DNA of 64,000 nucleotides from Pomacea canaliculata (GCF_003073045.1 NC_037599.1:25396695-25460694); one strand, 5' to 3'. Counted from the stretch's first letter, positions 1 through 13,000 are shown. Notes: generated from the letters alone by a model not told the origin. A program made the numbers and translations.

Positions 1-2295
1 ACTTCCATCACATAACAACTTAAGCAGTCAAAAATGTGGGCTTCAAAACAAAGTTTATAGCATCTCTTGCATAGTCCATTTTCCCAGCTTTTGTCTTTTA
101 TAGCCTGCTATGCTTTTCTTTTGGCATCACTAGCAAAGTTACCAGTACTTTGATACAAAAGGATTTTTATGATAGGTCAGGCTATTTCTGTTACTGCATT
201 TTGACCAGAGGACATTTGTACTAGCGTGGCCCATATGGTGGTCAGCTCTTGATAATCTTTGTGCCACTCAGTGTCTTCCAGTGTCATAGTAACTGAAGAC
301 AAGTTTTCTTTACTGATTGCAGGCTGTTAATATCTTTTGATAAAAAGATTCCATAAAAATCTGCATTTCTACAATTAAAAAAATTAAATTGAAAAGTTTT
401 AACTTTTCAGTCCTTGCATAATAATGCTGTGCTTGTGTATTGTGAATTATGATTTAGCAAGATTGTTGACTTGATGTGTATTCATGTATGATCACTCACA
501 CAAGTGCAGAGACAGATTTGTATGCCAGGCTGCATGCCGACATGTTTGTTGAAATACAACTAAAGTTATTCATTGCATGCAGTGAAGAAAAGATCATATG
601 ATTATTAACATATATAAGCAACAGATTTTTAGCAAAGAAAAATCTAAATATCAGTAAAAGGTCCATTCATCTACATGTGAATGAATCGAAATTGAAAAAG
701 ACTGCTATAAAACACTTGTAGATAAATTTGACTAGAGATACAACAAACAGCTCAGAGTGAATTGTCCCTTTACACAGGATTCACATGTAAAGGTATCCTT
801 ATATCATGTTAGGGTAGCTTATTAAGATCTTTGAATCCATTCATAGAGGTATACATGTTTTGCATGTTTCCTCAGGGAAGCATGTTATGAAATTATGTAC
901 AGGTGAAAGTTATTGTCAACATTTAAAATGTATTCAGTGAATAAGTTAACAAAATGTCTTTTAAGTTAAAAAAAAAAAGATGTTTCAGAAGAACGCTTAT
1001 ATTTGAACACTTAACGCATCAAATAGGATTAATAACTTCATACATACTTGTGTGTTGTATCACTCAGTTGTTAAGTATGATATTAAATGGTCTGGAAAGA
1101 ATACAGCTTGCTAAAGAACTAGGTTTTTTAATGACGTGAAGATAGCATGAAATGTACTTTTTAAGTTTGGAGACGGAGATGTTTGCAAGCATGAGAGAAA
1201 GATCAACTCACAAAGTACATTTCATGCTATCTTTATGTCATTAAAAAACCTTGTTCTTTAGCAAGCTGTATTCTTCCCAGACCATTGTTGCTGTTTTGGA
1301 GACAAATATGTTAGCAAGCATGGGAGAAAGATCAGAAGGTGAAATGGCTATAATCAGTGGTTCAGTATTGCAGAAAGAATAAACAATTTTGAAAGGCTTG
1401 ATAAATCTGGTGCAGTATTTTGTATCAGCAATATATATAGAATATTGTGACTGACAATTGTACACTTGTATTTTTTCATAGACCAAAATTAAAATTGAAA
1501 CCAAGAGGGCATTTAAAACCAGAAAAATCTGATAATTGAACTAATAACTCACTGTAAACAGAACTTCATGGATGCGTCAATGGAGTCAGCAAAATGATAG
1601 CAGTTTATTTTTTTTATATGTGGAACTGGTTGCTCTGAAGAGTTTTGAAGTGATGTTAGAGGCATCAGAGATGTCAGTATAATGTTCATTTGTTTATTTT
1701 CTGGCCAAAGCATAAGCTGGGCACCATTTGCGATTTATGAACCTGCAGAACTTTCCAAACCTTGTTTCAGGATGGATTTTTTTCCAACATGAAATTTGAT
1801 TGTGGTTATTGCTACATTCTTTACATTTTCCCACTCTTCCTGTTATCGCTCATATAGCAGAGCATTGAATCATTGCTAGATGGAAACACTTTTCTCTCCT
1901 CCAAAAAAGTGATCCAATCTTCTTTCTGCTGTCCATAGACTGAAAAAATGCCACATTATTTTATGACTGATAGCATAAAATCTTTCCAAAGGCTGTCTTG
2001 ACATTAGGCTTTACTCTCCAGCTTGTACATTTGGTTAGTTTGCCACATCCAGATGACAATTGCAACAATGAAGCCTCAGACCAAGGTGTCATTTTTTTTT
2101 CAATCTGTGTTCTGAGTCCCACATAAAGTTTTCATCAAAGCAATTTTCTTCTTAAGTCAGCTAGGCATACACTACCAAAATCAATACTGAATTTAGCCTA
2201 CATTTCCAGACAGATGCAAATCATGTTCTGCTGCTGATTCTTTACATATCACCACAAAACGTTTACAAATTTAAAAAAAGTCATTAGCTCTTCTA
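1..2295. other. 3' flank of EXOSC3, no gene recognised
   Basis: AT-rich sequence downstream of the EXOSC3 stop codon. I recognise no conserved reading frame on either strand. It holds the inverted duplication listed at 1089-1290. A minus-strand AATAAA (plus TTTATT) at 1693-1698 could be the EXOSC3 polyadenylation signal, which would give a 3' UTR of about 600 bases. That is inference from the hexamer alone. Confidence 0.4.
1089..1290. repeat. inverted duplication (long hairpin)
   Basis: Left arm 1089-1164 and right arm 1214-1290 are near-perfect reverse complements of about 75 bases, separated by about 50 bases. The spacer motif (GGAGACGGAGATG...AAGCATGAGAGAAAGATCA) recurs in direct orientation just beyond the right arm (1295-1340). 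This looks like a local duplication with inversion. No terminal transposon motif or target duplication is evident. Confidence 0.75.
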
Positions 2296-2509
2296 TTAAA
2301 ACCCATCTAATGCATCAGCCAGTCTTTGACACATATTTTTGATTTCTTCATTGGTCATGTATTCTGAAGCTAGGATAGCATTTGCCACAGCAATGGTCTC
2401 TTTGTTGGATCGGGCCTTTACCCACACTCGGCCATTCATTCCTACAGCTGCCTCAAAAGGAATCTTGTTTCCCAAACACTTCATCAAGACACAGTCGGCA
2501 TTAAGAATC
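2296..2509 (-). CDS. EXOSC3: EXOSC3 coding exon 4 (terminal)
   Basis: Acceptor TCTGCAG, then G to complete the lysine codon, then 70 codons and TAA. It carries the KH domain with the Rrp40 GxNG motif ([10 protein letters not shown]) and ends LADALDGF. Confidence 0.95.
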
Positions 2510-5500
2510 CTGCAGAAAATGAAGAAGATAACTATCAGCATTCACTTAGAAGGCCATCGAAATCACACAAAGAAATATTTGTGCGAGCCCAGGTGCTCCA
2601 TCAGCATGGACTGTGTACAGTCTGTATTCTTATCAATATATTTCGTGAGGGAATTTTTTCAAACTGGTCTTATTGCGCTTTAAATGAATGAAAAAAAAAA
2701 ACCCAGCCTATTCTCTTTTAATAAAATGGTGTAATCATTATCCCCATTAAAAGTGAAGGTCGCTTTCTGGTGCCTTTTACCTTCTCTAATAAATTAGGTA
2801 CCTATTCTTGCTGGATGGAAAGTGAACAAGCTTTCTAGTCACAGTCCTGTGTAAACTTCAGACCATGACCTTAAATTACATATTTGAGCAGAGTAACCAT
2901 CACATTACATATCTGAACACAGTAACCACCCCATTATATATCTGAACACAGTAACCATATTACATATGTGTAGAGCCTCCACCTCATTCTACTTTAATTA
3001 AATTGTGAAAATTATCTTCACATGTTTATGCTTTAATTGGATTCAGTTTTACTTATTATGAAACTGCATAAATTATTTTATGTTCTGCGCTTTCAGTATC
3101 GGTTTGGTTTACTGAAAAGATATGTGACATTGTCAGAATTTAATTCTGCCTCTTTTCTCATTAAAAAAAAAAGGAAAAAAAAAAACCACCATAGTTTCAC
3201 TTCTCACTTGTACATACTTCCTGACTAGGCTGAGTGATGTCCTCACAAGAAAGCCACCATTACGAATGACACCCATTCCACTGCTTCGGCCCTGACCATC
3301 AATACAGACAACCTCAGGCTCCATATCCTTGTTGGCTACCAGCAACCGACAGTAAACAATGTCACCTACCTGAGGAAGATGGATAAAACTTGAACCATTA
3401 GTGTAAGTCAAAACACATATTGTACAGATATTAATGCAACAAATAAGACAAATTAGTCCAGGATAAATACGCACTAAATGTCTTAATACTGTTAGCACAA
3501 TATGAAAATGGCAGGTTGACTCAAGAACAGCAATACCTGACTTTGTGACTTTTGCAGCCAGTAATTCATTTGCAATGTGATACAAATATTAGCACTGTCC
3601 CAAAAACATTATTGCTGTTAATTATTTTATAGATACCTTTACATCTGGGCGGTTTCGTTTGGTTGCACCCTCAAAGGAAAGAAAAGACAAGCTTGCTTGC
3701 TCACTTCCACCAATGTCTACCCGAAAAGTATCACCAACTTTTTGTGTAATGATGCCAATCACTGTTTCTCCTTTAACTGGAACATACTAGACATGGAAGA
3801 AACATTAGAAACCCATTTTGGTTTAACTGTATGTGTGAGACAGAGAAACCAAGAGAGACTTGGTTCCATAAATGCCACTGATTTCAGCATTATGACATGG
3901 GGAAGATTCAAGAATAATGTTAACAAAGCAAAGCAGAATATAGAAACCAACATGTAATAATGAACATTTTTGTTCCGTTTGAATCCAGAAATACATCTGT
4001 GACCATCAGGCATAAAAAATTTATGCATGACCTTTATGCAGTTATGCTCTAACTGAAGTACAGTTTTCTTTCTAAATGCAGACATAAAAACACATCTCTT
4101 GTGCAATCATATAATTATTCAAGCCATTATTTGCTTATTCTTATATCAACAATAGCCTAATGCACAGCTTTGCACAATTAGAACTGGAAATGTTTTGCCC
4201 TAATTTTACTAGCTTCAGCTATGCGTTTTGCTACAGCGATAATACCTTCATTCCTTAGTAGTGTCAGTACCTCCTCTGCTCTCTTTGTTAGGTGTTTAGA
4301 AAAACTACATTTTTCCTGAATTATGATCCATTCTACTATGACAAAATACTGACTTTTTCTTGAATAAACTTCATTCATTCAGTCAATGAAATGATACCCC
4401 AAGCATATTTCGGAACTTCTATTTGTCCAAAAATGCAAAATTACTTAAGTGCCTACAAAAAATAGTAGAATAAAAAATGCTAGTGATGATTTTTCTAACT
4501 GAAGGAGTTTTTAGTGTTTGGCTCTTTCCATGTGACTACATACAGCATCTATACCCATGCTGGAAAATTTCCCTTCCTTGCCATTGAGTACAATGAGTAT
4601 CCATTGGCCTGCTAAGAGAAAGCAGTGCAGTGTAATCTGAGAATTTGACAAGATATTGATCCTTGTGGTTACTGGGACAGCTGTCGGTATATAGAATAAA
4701 CAGAAATTTGTAGAACTTATGCACACAGAATAAGCAGAAGCAGGGATAAAACACAGCCTTAGGGTAAGCTGGTGCACACTGTACAAGAGAAAGCTCGTCA
4801 AAGAATATTCTAGTTAGGTTATGTGGTTGTATGGTGTCGAAAGCCAATGAGAAGTCAGCAAACAACAGTTGTTCATGGGAATAAGGATTCTCCAGGTGTT
4901 TGAACAGAGTATGGATGATAAGCAGTTTGGCATCATCAACACTTCATTTGGTATGCAAACTGCAGGGGAAGTCAATATATTTATTAGTAATCTGAAGCGT
5001 TCTTCGGAACTGGGACAACGGCTGACAATTTTCAAGCAGCAGGGATTGCGTGAGAATCCATAAAGCGCTGAAATAGGTGTTGGAAATGCCTCCAAATTAA
5101 TGCGTGCGGAAACGTAATGTTCTGCCACAAATACCATCTGGACATGGAACCTTGCGTATGTGTACTTGGAACAGCTATAGAACTTGTTCTGTTAAAAAAC
5201 CCTCTGGACAGGATGAAGAGAATGTCATCTTTAATCCTCGCAGAAGTCACGAGTCTCGAAACAAACAATCAGAGATGTTATGACAAAGAAAAGGGGTTAT
5301 TGTACAAGTATTTAACTATGTTTGTCATTGTTCTAGATAAATATTAACATTTAAATTCTATAAAACAAAACTTTAAACATAAAATTTTGCTTATACTTTG
5401 GCTTACACGCGTTTGATGAGAATCCACCCAATATACATTTGGCTCACGAAATCTTAGAATCCCTGATTTAGCAACGCAAATATCTTCATCTTCTAGTCTC

Positions 5501-5637
5501 AGTCCAGGTCCCAAAATTATTTTACTGCTGTCTGCACAGTTCTTCAAAGCATTTATTTTCTCTCCTGGCATCACAACTCTTCTGGCTAACTGTTTTGTCT
5601 CCATGTTTGATGTTGAGCTAAAGCCAGCAAACCACAT
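2296..5637 (-). CDS. EXOSC3: Exosome complex component RRP40 (EXOSC3), four coding exons
   Basis: Non-catalytic cap subunit of the RNA exosome, which binds RNA with S1 and KH domains and guides substrates into the barrel for 3'-to-5' decay and rRNA maturation in nucleus and cytoplasm. The coding exons on the minus strand are 5407-5637, 3637-3786, 3218-3369 and 2296-2509. All phases agree and every junction is GT-AG. The product is 248 residues; human is 275, with a longer N-terminus. Family landmarks in order: [55 protein letters not shown], and the KH signature [10 protein letters not shown] (residues 201-210). The start is the first ATG after an in-frame TAA four codons upstream. The promoter side faces SLF1. 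The gene appears intact; assignment rests on recognised family sequence, not on a search. Confidence 0.95.
2880..2975. repeat. short tandem repeat, ~31 bp x 3
   Basis: Three imperfect copies of an ATTACATATCTGAACACAGT-type unit in EXOSC3 intron 3. No function is suggested. Confidence 0.6.
3218..3369 (-). CDS. EXOSC3: EXOSC3 coding exon 3
   Basis: 50 codons plus two bases. Acceptor CCTCAG, donor GTATGT; the split lysine codon (AA|G) joins exon 4 in frame. It contains [20 protein letters not shown] and [15 protein letters not shown], the end of the S1 domain and the start of the KH domain. Confidence 0.94.
3637..3786 (-). CDS. EXOSC3: EXOSC3 coding exon 2
   Basis: 50 codons, phase 0 to phase 0, acceptor CTAG and donor GTATCT. 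It encodes the S1 domain core: [19 protein letters not shown], then [20 protein letters not shown] and [10 protein letters not shown]. Confidence 0.95.
4505..4600 (-). mobile_element. hAT-type BED zinc-finger remnant
   Basis: The minus strand reads [24 protein letters not shown] in part (SMGIDA...H...H). This is the second half of the BED-like finger found at the N-terminus of hAT transposases (typically C..C...F...NMG..AL..H...K.H). The same family is present on the plus strand at 26640-26825 (GKEGKLSNMGIDA). Only a fragment is left, in EXOSC3 intron 1. Confidence 0.45.
4615..5290 (-). mobile_element. CR1/Rex1-like LINE reverse transcriptase fragment
   Basis: The minus strand encodes pieces of a non-LTR reverse transcriptase: [18 protein letters not shown], then [17 protein letters not shown], then [20 protein letters not shown]. 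These correspond to the DFSSAFNTI and LVKFSDDTALL blocks of Jockey-superfamily (CR1/Rex1/L2) elements. Several frame changes and stops are present, so it is dead. It lies in EXOSC3 intron 1 in the gene's own orientation. Confidence 0.75.
5407..5637 (-). CDS. EXOSC3: EXOSC3 coding exon 1
   Basis: 77 codons from [10 protein letters not shown] to VDSHQTR, ending in phase 0 at donor GTAAGC (5401-5406). It holds the N-terminal domain with RRVVMPGE and [15 protein letters not shown]. The first ~27 codons and upstream DNA recur as a decayed copy at 10766-11009. Confidence 0.93.
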
Positions 5638-5759
5638 GACGATTAGTTAATAGAAAATAACCATGTTACCTTTCTAGTTCTTTTGCTTTCTTATGTATAC
5701 ATATCTCATAGATATAAGCAATAACAAAAACAACAACAAAAGCCTCAAAAACACTTTAT

Positions 5760-6260
5760 GAACACACTATTCTCATATGGCCAATTAGAGGGTTAATCTA
5801 GAACTAATGAATGAACCGGAAGCATCACAACTATAAGTTGTTTGCATTTAAAAAAATAAAAAATAATACATATAAAAAACTACGAAAACATATATGTCTT
5901 GCCTGTCAGTAAATATCATTTATATTCTACAGTTTTATTTTCTCCAAATCATTGTTTCGTCGTACAGGCAGTGCACATTTTGTATTGACACAAGAGGATG
6001 TGCCCGCGGGAGCGCGGTATTTGACTGACGAGTAATTTATTCTGCACGATGCAGAATTTCACTAATTTGATAACTACAAATGTAGTTTGAAATTTGACAG
6101 ATTATTTATTGCAGTTCTATGGCACGTATGTAAAAGCTTTTTGTATAGCGCGGCTCACCTGCTAAAGCTTTGCTCACTGCGCACTACAACACAAAGTACA
6201 AAAGAAACGCATATCCTCTCATTGCGTGTTAACGAAGACTGTCGGAACGCTGGAGGAAAT
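5760..6260. promoter_or_regulatory. candidate divergent promoter region, EXOSC3/SLF1
   Basis: The two start codons are divergent (5637 minus, 6963 plus). The interval contains an ETS-type ACCGGAAGC at 5815-5823, 178 bases upstream of the EXOSC3 ATG, and a CCAAT motif at 5781. A GC-rich patch (CCGCGGGAGCGCGG) lies near 6004-6017 in otherwise AT-rich DNA. The placement is inferred; no transcription start can be seen directly. Confidence 0.4.
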
Positions 6261-6962
6261 CTTTAAAGACCAAGATGTTGACCTCGTACTAACAAAATCT
6301 ACTTGTCGTAAAGGTGTTTCTTCCATGGCAAACGCAGAAAAGATCGTATATATATTTATATAGCAAGTATCAAGTATATAAAATTTATCAATTATACATA
6401 CATAAAATACATAAGTTTGATAAGAGAAAGGATTCCATACATTAATTATTCTAATAGTTCATGTACCTTGGAGCTTTCAAACACTGGCATTTTGGAAGAA
6501 ATGCATTACATTCCATTTGCGATGACAGCTTGATTTGGTGGAGAGGTGCTCACATCCATTGCCACTGTGTGTGCACCTGTTTTATACATCTGTGCTTTAT
6601 TATTCTAAAATATAAAAATACAATGAAAATTGTCTCCATGCAAAACATAGTTCATAGAAGAAAACTTGGGCATCAAGAACTATTAACAAGAATTATGAAT
6701 TTTCAAAAAATGATAGATTACAAGGGTATTGTAGTGGATGCTGAAGATAATGTCCATGTTTGCCATTGTTCAGACTGTATGTGATTCTTATTTTCTGTAT
6801 TGTGAACTGCTGTACTGTAAGCTGAGTAAATGGATGTTAACATAAAAATTATAAATTAATGGAAAATATATAGTTTGGTATGTAGACTGATTACATTATG
6901 TCCTGGTTCATGATGTGCTGTACTGGCAGACTAAGGAACATACTGCCGAGAATCATCTTGCA

Positions 6963-7091
6963 ATGCTGCCACAACGACAAACCCGCCGAAGTGCATCTAG
7001 GGTATTTCTGATATCAGGGATTCCTGAAACAGAAAGAGAAGAGCTAGGACAAATGATACAGAAACTTGGGGCTGTATATTTGAAAACGGAT
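6963..7091 (+). CDS. SLF1: SLF1 exon 1 (start, BRCT1)
   Basis: 43 codons starting MLPQRQTRRSASRVFLISGI, donor GTAAGT, phase 0. The ATG is the first in this frame after the stop at 6888. A possible acceptor (TACTGGCAG) just upstream suggests a noncoding first exon further 5'. Confidence 0.82.
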
Positions 7092-10000
7092 GTAAGTTCT
7101 GTCTTGGTCTTGTTATTAATTGTTACTGTTTTAACTTAAATCTTGGATTGGTGTAAAACTTCCTAAACTTTTATTATTTGTCTAATTAGTCATGGTAATA
7201 AACTCATCTCTTGACAACATATATAGCAATAATGTCTCACACAGGAACTAAAGAATTCAAATTCAACTAAGGAAAAGCACAAGTGACTTGCCACAAAACT
7301 GAGAAGTGAATTGCCTTAAAGGAGTGATAATGACATCAACAAATAATAGTGATTTGTTAAAAAGATGTGAACAGTTTATATAATGAACCACTCATTATCC
7401 ATTACTGCATTCAGTGAACAGCTCAGATCTGACTGAATAAACAGTCTTGCTCCAGTAATTAAAATTAAGCTACCATATGCATGCAGAAAGCATTACAATA
7501 TCTTAAGAAATGCATGTAGTTCAGTTTGCCAAGTAATATCTTAAGTAGAACAAGGTTAATAGAATAGCATCAAATCCGTTTTGCCAGAAGTCAATCAGAA
7601 TATTGTACAAGCATCATAGAAGTCTTGATCACTACACAATATAAAATTCTATTTTGGGGATGTTCTGGATCAGTAGTACCAGCAGGTTTAACCATTACAG
7701 GGAAAGGGATGTGGGTGTGACATGTTCACAGACCAAAGTCATTATTCTCTGTTTGCAGGTCTTCACTAACAATGCCACTCACGTGGTTTGTAGAAAACTG
7801 ACTCGGTCTGAAAAATTCCTAGGAGCAGTAGCTCTTGGTAATGACCTTGAAATATTGTGAATATATGCACAAAAGTTTTGTATGTGTGCGCGCATGTTTA
7901 TACATATGTGCATGTGTGCTGTCTTTGCACAATAATTCATGTATGCACATTTGTTTGAAGAAATTTTATGTATATATATATATTTTGGTACATTTTCCTT
8001 TTATAAGTTCTTTCATAATTTCTTTGACTGCAGTTGTGTTGCATAACTTGAGTGACTGCAAATCTTGTGCATGTGGATGACCATTGCTAAAATGTAGTTG
8101 CTTTTCAGGCAGGTGGGTGGTGAAGCCAGAGTATATTGGAGACTCTTTCCTGGCCAAGAAATGGCTAGATGAAGCTGATTATGAATGGAGTGAAGATAAT
8201 ACCGAGTTGTCCTCCTTACTGGCAGCTGCTGCACAAAGGGGACGCAGGCGGGCAGAGATGTCAGCAGAGAAAATCTTTGCAGGGTGGCAAGTTGCTGTGG
8301 TACTGGGGGATCATAAAAGACAAAATGTATACAAAAGGTGAAGAGCTACTCTTTGTGCATTTCATTTGACATAGTTACAGTTGACCCAGTCTTTAGACCA
8401 TTCTGCTGTTAGGTATGTTAAAGGTCAAACTAGCTGTAACTAACGAATTGGAAGAGTTTTACCAACAATTAGATGGTGAAGGACCTCCTTGTACTCGTTG
8501 GCTACAATGCCAAGGTCCGCTCAGATGCCTGCCAGGAACAGGCAGGAACGGTGGGCAAGTTGGGCCTTGGCAAAACCAATGACAGGGGTATCAGACCCCT
8601 AGAATTTGCGTAGAGCTAGAGACTCACTTTAGCTAACACCTTACACTCCCACAAAAAAATCAAAGATGGCCACATGGCACACCAGAGGGGTTGATCCAAT
8701 CAACTATATCATGCTGCCAAGACGCTTCCAATTCAGCATCAACAAGGCCAAATCAAGGACATACCCAGGCGCTAACATAGCGACCATGACCTTGTTCTAA
8801 TGAAACTGAAAGCGAAACGACTCAAACACATCCTGCTTTGATTTAGAAAAGTTTAAGGACCCAGACACAGCAGAAGTCTTCAAATCCACAATGTCAACAG
8901 CCCAGGAGATTCTAGGGCAACATATAAATACGAAACAGCCATGGGTTGCGAATGACCCCTCCCTATAAAGTCATACTGAAAGTCATACAGAATCACCACA
9001 GGAGCTAGCAGCAGAACAGGCTGGCTTCAGACCATACAGCAGCACAGTTGAGCAGATCTTCAACTATCGCATTCTTATAGAAAAGCATTTTCAGCATCAG
9101 TGGGACCTCTACCACAACTGCATTGACTTTAAAAAGGCATTTGACAGAGTCTGGCACGTCTGGCAGAGTCTGGCATGTGATGCAAAAATTCAAGTTCGAA
9201 AAAGGTCTTGTTAAGTCAAAGTGCTGTACAACAGCTCAATGAGTACAGTACTGCTGAACAACCAAATAAGAGCTTACTTTCGAACCACATGCGTGCATCA
9301 AGGATGTCTTCTATCTGTGGTGCTGTTTAATATCTTCTTAAAGAACATCATGCTCGAAATCCTCAATGACTTTCATGCTTCCATCTTAATTGAAGGAAGG
9401 CAGATCTGCAACTTACGGTTTGCAGATGACATAGACCTGCTAGCAGGCACTAACAAAGGACTGCAAGACTTCACCGACAGACTGACAGACTGCTCAAATG
9501 CATATGGAATGGAAACCAGCACTGAAAAGAGAATGGTCAATGGCAGTGGCAAAGGAGAGATCTCTATGAACAGCAGAGGTAAGCAGCTTCAAGTACATAC
9601 TTGGGAGCCACCCTAACCAAAGACAACAGCTCCATGTCAGATATCCGCATCAGGATCATGACAGCAACAGCGTCAATGGCTATACTACAAAGGATCTGCC
9701 ATAGCCATAACATAAGGTTCACTACGAAGTGCAAGCTGTACAAATCTCTGGTAGTGCCGATCCTGTTCTATCGATGAGACTCATGGACTCTGCTTTTTGA
9801 TACAAAGAGGAGAATCCAGGCATTGGAGAATGAGTGCCTGAGGAGGCTGTTCATGACTGCTCAGTATGAAACTAGATTGCCACACTCGTAGGACACCGGG
9901 AGCCTCTACTTTCAACAGTCAAGCGATGTAAGCTGGTCTTTGGCCACCTGACCCAGCATGACACCTTGTCAAAGACTGTCCTTCAAGGCACCTTGGAGGG

Positions 10001-13000
10001 TAGTTGATGCCGCGGTGGTCAGAGGAAGAACTGACTTACGAAGGTCAAAGACTGGACTGGTCGTCCTGTACAGGACCTGTTGACTATCACCTACAGTAGC
10101 ATATATTTTAGTAAAAGGTCAAAATCTTGAGCTTGCTTATGAAAGTGCAGTTTGCTGTCCATAATAGTGCATAGTAAAAATGAAGTGAACTATAATATCT
10201 TATCCAGAGTAGTGCATTCTAACAACAAAATGAACTATAGGATTGCCAGGGATGGCAAGGGATGAGAAAAAGGGAAAGATGTATGATAGTGAGGGTGCTA
10301 CTCTTATGTATGGGAACTGAAATCTATTATTAAAAAGTCACTCCAGACAAAACTGTTGTTTTTGTAACATCCTGGTATGTTGTTACCAGTAGATAAAGTA
10401 TTTGTCTTACATTGATAAATCCTGTATTGATGATTTTTGTTATTATACAATGTATTCCTACATTCTTGTAGGGTTGTGAAGGTATGTAGATACAGATGTC
10501 TGGTGACCCCAGTTTCAATGTAGGGCTGTGTAGATAGATCGGTACAGATGTTGGGCAATCCCAGTTTAGCTGTAGCCTGTTTTTTGTCTCTCTCCAGCAC
10601 CACATTTTTTGTTTCTTCCAAGTACCACTAATGCAACACATCCATTTGGGTTACACACATCCACAAGTATGCCCATGTGTGAAATGGTATGCATTGCGGT
10701 GACGTGACTAGAGTGGCCACTGAACTTGACCAGTGCTATTTATCAAGGCTGCAGTGTCTGGGGCTATTTTTGTCTCCTGGCATCACAACTCTTCTTACTG
10801 GATGTTTTGTCTCCATGCTTGATGTTGAACTAAAGCCAGCAAACCAATTGAAGATTTTAATATGAAATAACTGCTACCTTAATTCATTTGCTTTTTTATA
10901 TATATCTCACATACATACAAAAGAAAGAAACACTTTATGAACACACTGTTTTCATGTGGGCAACTAGGAGGTTAATCTAAAAGCTAATGAAAGAAACAGA
11001 AACATTATCTGTAGTTTTGTTTGAAATAATTATAGATATGAAGCTAGCGGAAGACAAACAGGATCACGTAACAATAGAAGAGGGAAATATAAAACTACTG
11101 GAAGACCAAAGTGGCCATGTAACAATAGAAGAAGAAGGGTGGAGAGGATCTGCAAGGTTCAGTGGGGGAGGGGTGAACATCACTTTTCTAGATTCGTCTG
11201 TTCAGGCAGGCTCTGAGTGATAGTCAAACTGCGGAGAGTTTCTTTACCCGATTTTTCTTACCAGGACAGTAATCCATGAACTATAGCCTACAGCAATCGC
11301 CATGAGACCACCAGCACAATAACCCAGAAAGAGATCATGAAATGGTTATAGGAGGCATTGAAAAAATTCAAGGTGTCCCTGCCATTGACCACAATGCCAA
11401 CACACACATGTATGTGTGAAATTAGTTTTCTTTTGAATTGACACTGGAGAAGTGTCCATTCACAACTGTGTGTGTACACTCAATTATGTAATTGCTGGTA
11501 TTAAATGTTGTAATTGTGTGGTTATATTACACTTCTGCTGCATTAACATTTCTGTTTGTTACACTTTTGAAAATGAAAAGCCTACCACCGAACCAGAACT
11601 AAATATTTTTGTCTGCAGACTACTTGCATATGGGGGTGCCAAGGTCTTCACCTTGAAACTTCCAGCCACCAACCCAGAAGCTGAATCAGAGAAACTTACC
11701 TACCTCTTCACAGACCCATCCAAAGCACAGCTAGCATGTGATCTGCAGAAATGTGGTGTTATGTGCCTCAACGTTGACTTCCTCAGTGACTTTCTCATTC
11801 TTGTAAGTTTATATGAACAAAATTGCAAAAAAGAGGTCAATTTTAAAACAGGTGAGTATGAGCAACAAGGAACATGTTAAAATATCATGTTTTAGAGGGA
11901 GGAAGCAGATAGCTGTGTGGTTGCAGCAAGGGTGTTCAAACTGAGAGGCAGCATACAGCACGCAGCACACTAGCTGATTTGATACCTGTGTCATGCAGCA
12001 TGTCTCCCCAGTTGATGCAGATATGGAGTTAGTATCTGACTACATAGAGGGTTGGAGAAGCTAGCACTTTATTTAACTTGAGTGTAATATTTTGTTGTTT
12101 TGTATATAATAGTAATAGTTGTAAAGTGTATAAACACACAATACTTATCAACAATAGAAGCAGAAGTTCAAAAAAAAAAAATTCCAAAGCAAATGCACTG
12201 TAAAAATTCATTATTGTTATTATCGGTCTATTAAACATTTTGAGACTTAGCATTTTATCATAAATTATGCCTGTTTATTTGAAACTAAATTTGCATTTGA
12301 TTCGGTATTTTAAAGAGGTAGATACAGCACACTTATACAGACGTGTGTATATTCATCATTTCAATTCAAAATAATGGAATATGCTGTTCTGTAGGATCCA
12401 CCACCAGATCCCTTGAACTACACTTTATTGAGTTTGGATGGCATCCCCTCAACTCCAGCTTTGGCCAGAACTTCCTGTGACCTCCCTAAAGGTCTTAGCA
12501 GAGTTGCTTCCCTGCAGAAGCAGCATGAAACGCTTTCTTTCTCACAGGTTGGTAGCTGTGTCACAGCATCACAATGTGACAAGTCTGCTACTATCTCACC
12601 GCTCCTGTCCCAGCATCACAATCTAACTGGTCTGCTACTGTCTCACCGCGTGAGGCTAGCAATTATCACCTGTTGCAATCTTCTCCATGCTTGGTGAGCA
12701 CAAAAAAAGATTGTTCTTCAGTTTTGGTTCCATTTGTTTGGTCATTTTATCGTTTGGCGGAGATTACTTAGAAAATAGTCTAATAGCATGTTATCTGTAT
12801 AAGTGATCATTTTTAAATATTTCAATTAATGATTACTATTTTCAAAGTTTTTACTGCTCGCTTGTACAAATGCTGTATTCCTGCAGCTTTGTGCCTCATT
12901 TCCAGTTGGTGGTGACTATATGAGGAAGTGATTAAAAAAATTATAATTTATTGTTAATTACTAGGCAGTGGGCAGTAAAAAGGATGGCAGACTTATTTTA

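Noticed and set aside
2339-2683. 114-codon plus-strand frame
   Set aside because: It is the antisense shadow of EXOSC3 exon 4.
11044-11145. Protein-like doublet DHVTIEEGN / GHVTIEEEG
   Set aside because: A ~50-bp tandem duplication in SLF1 intron 3 next to the EXOSC3 copy; no acceptor-donor pair joins it in phase to neighbouring exons.
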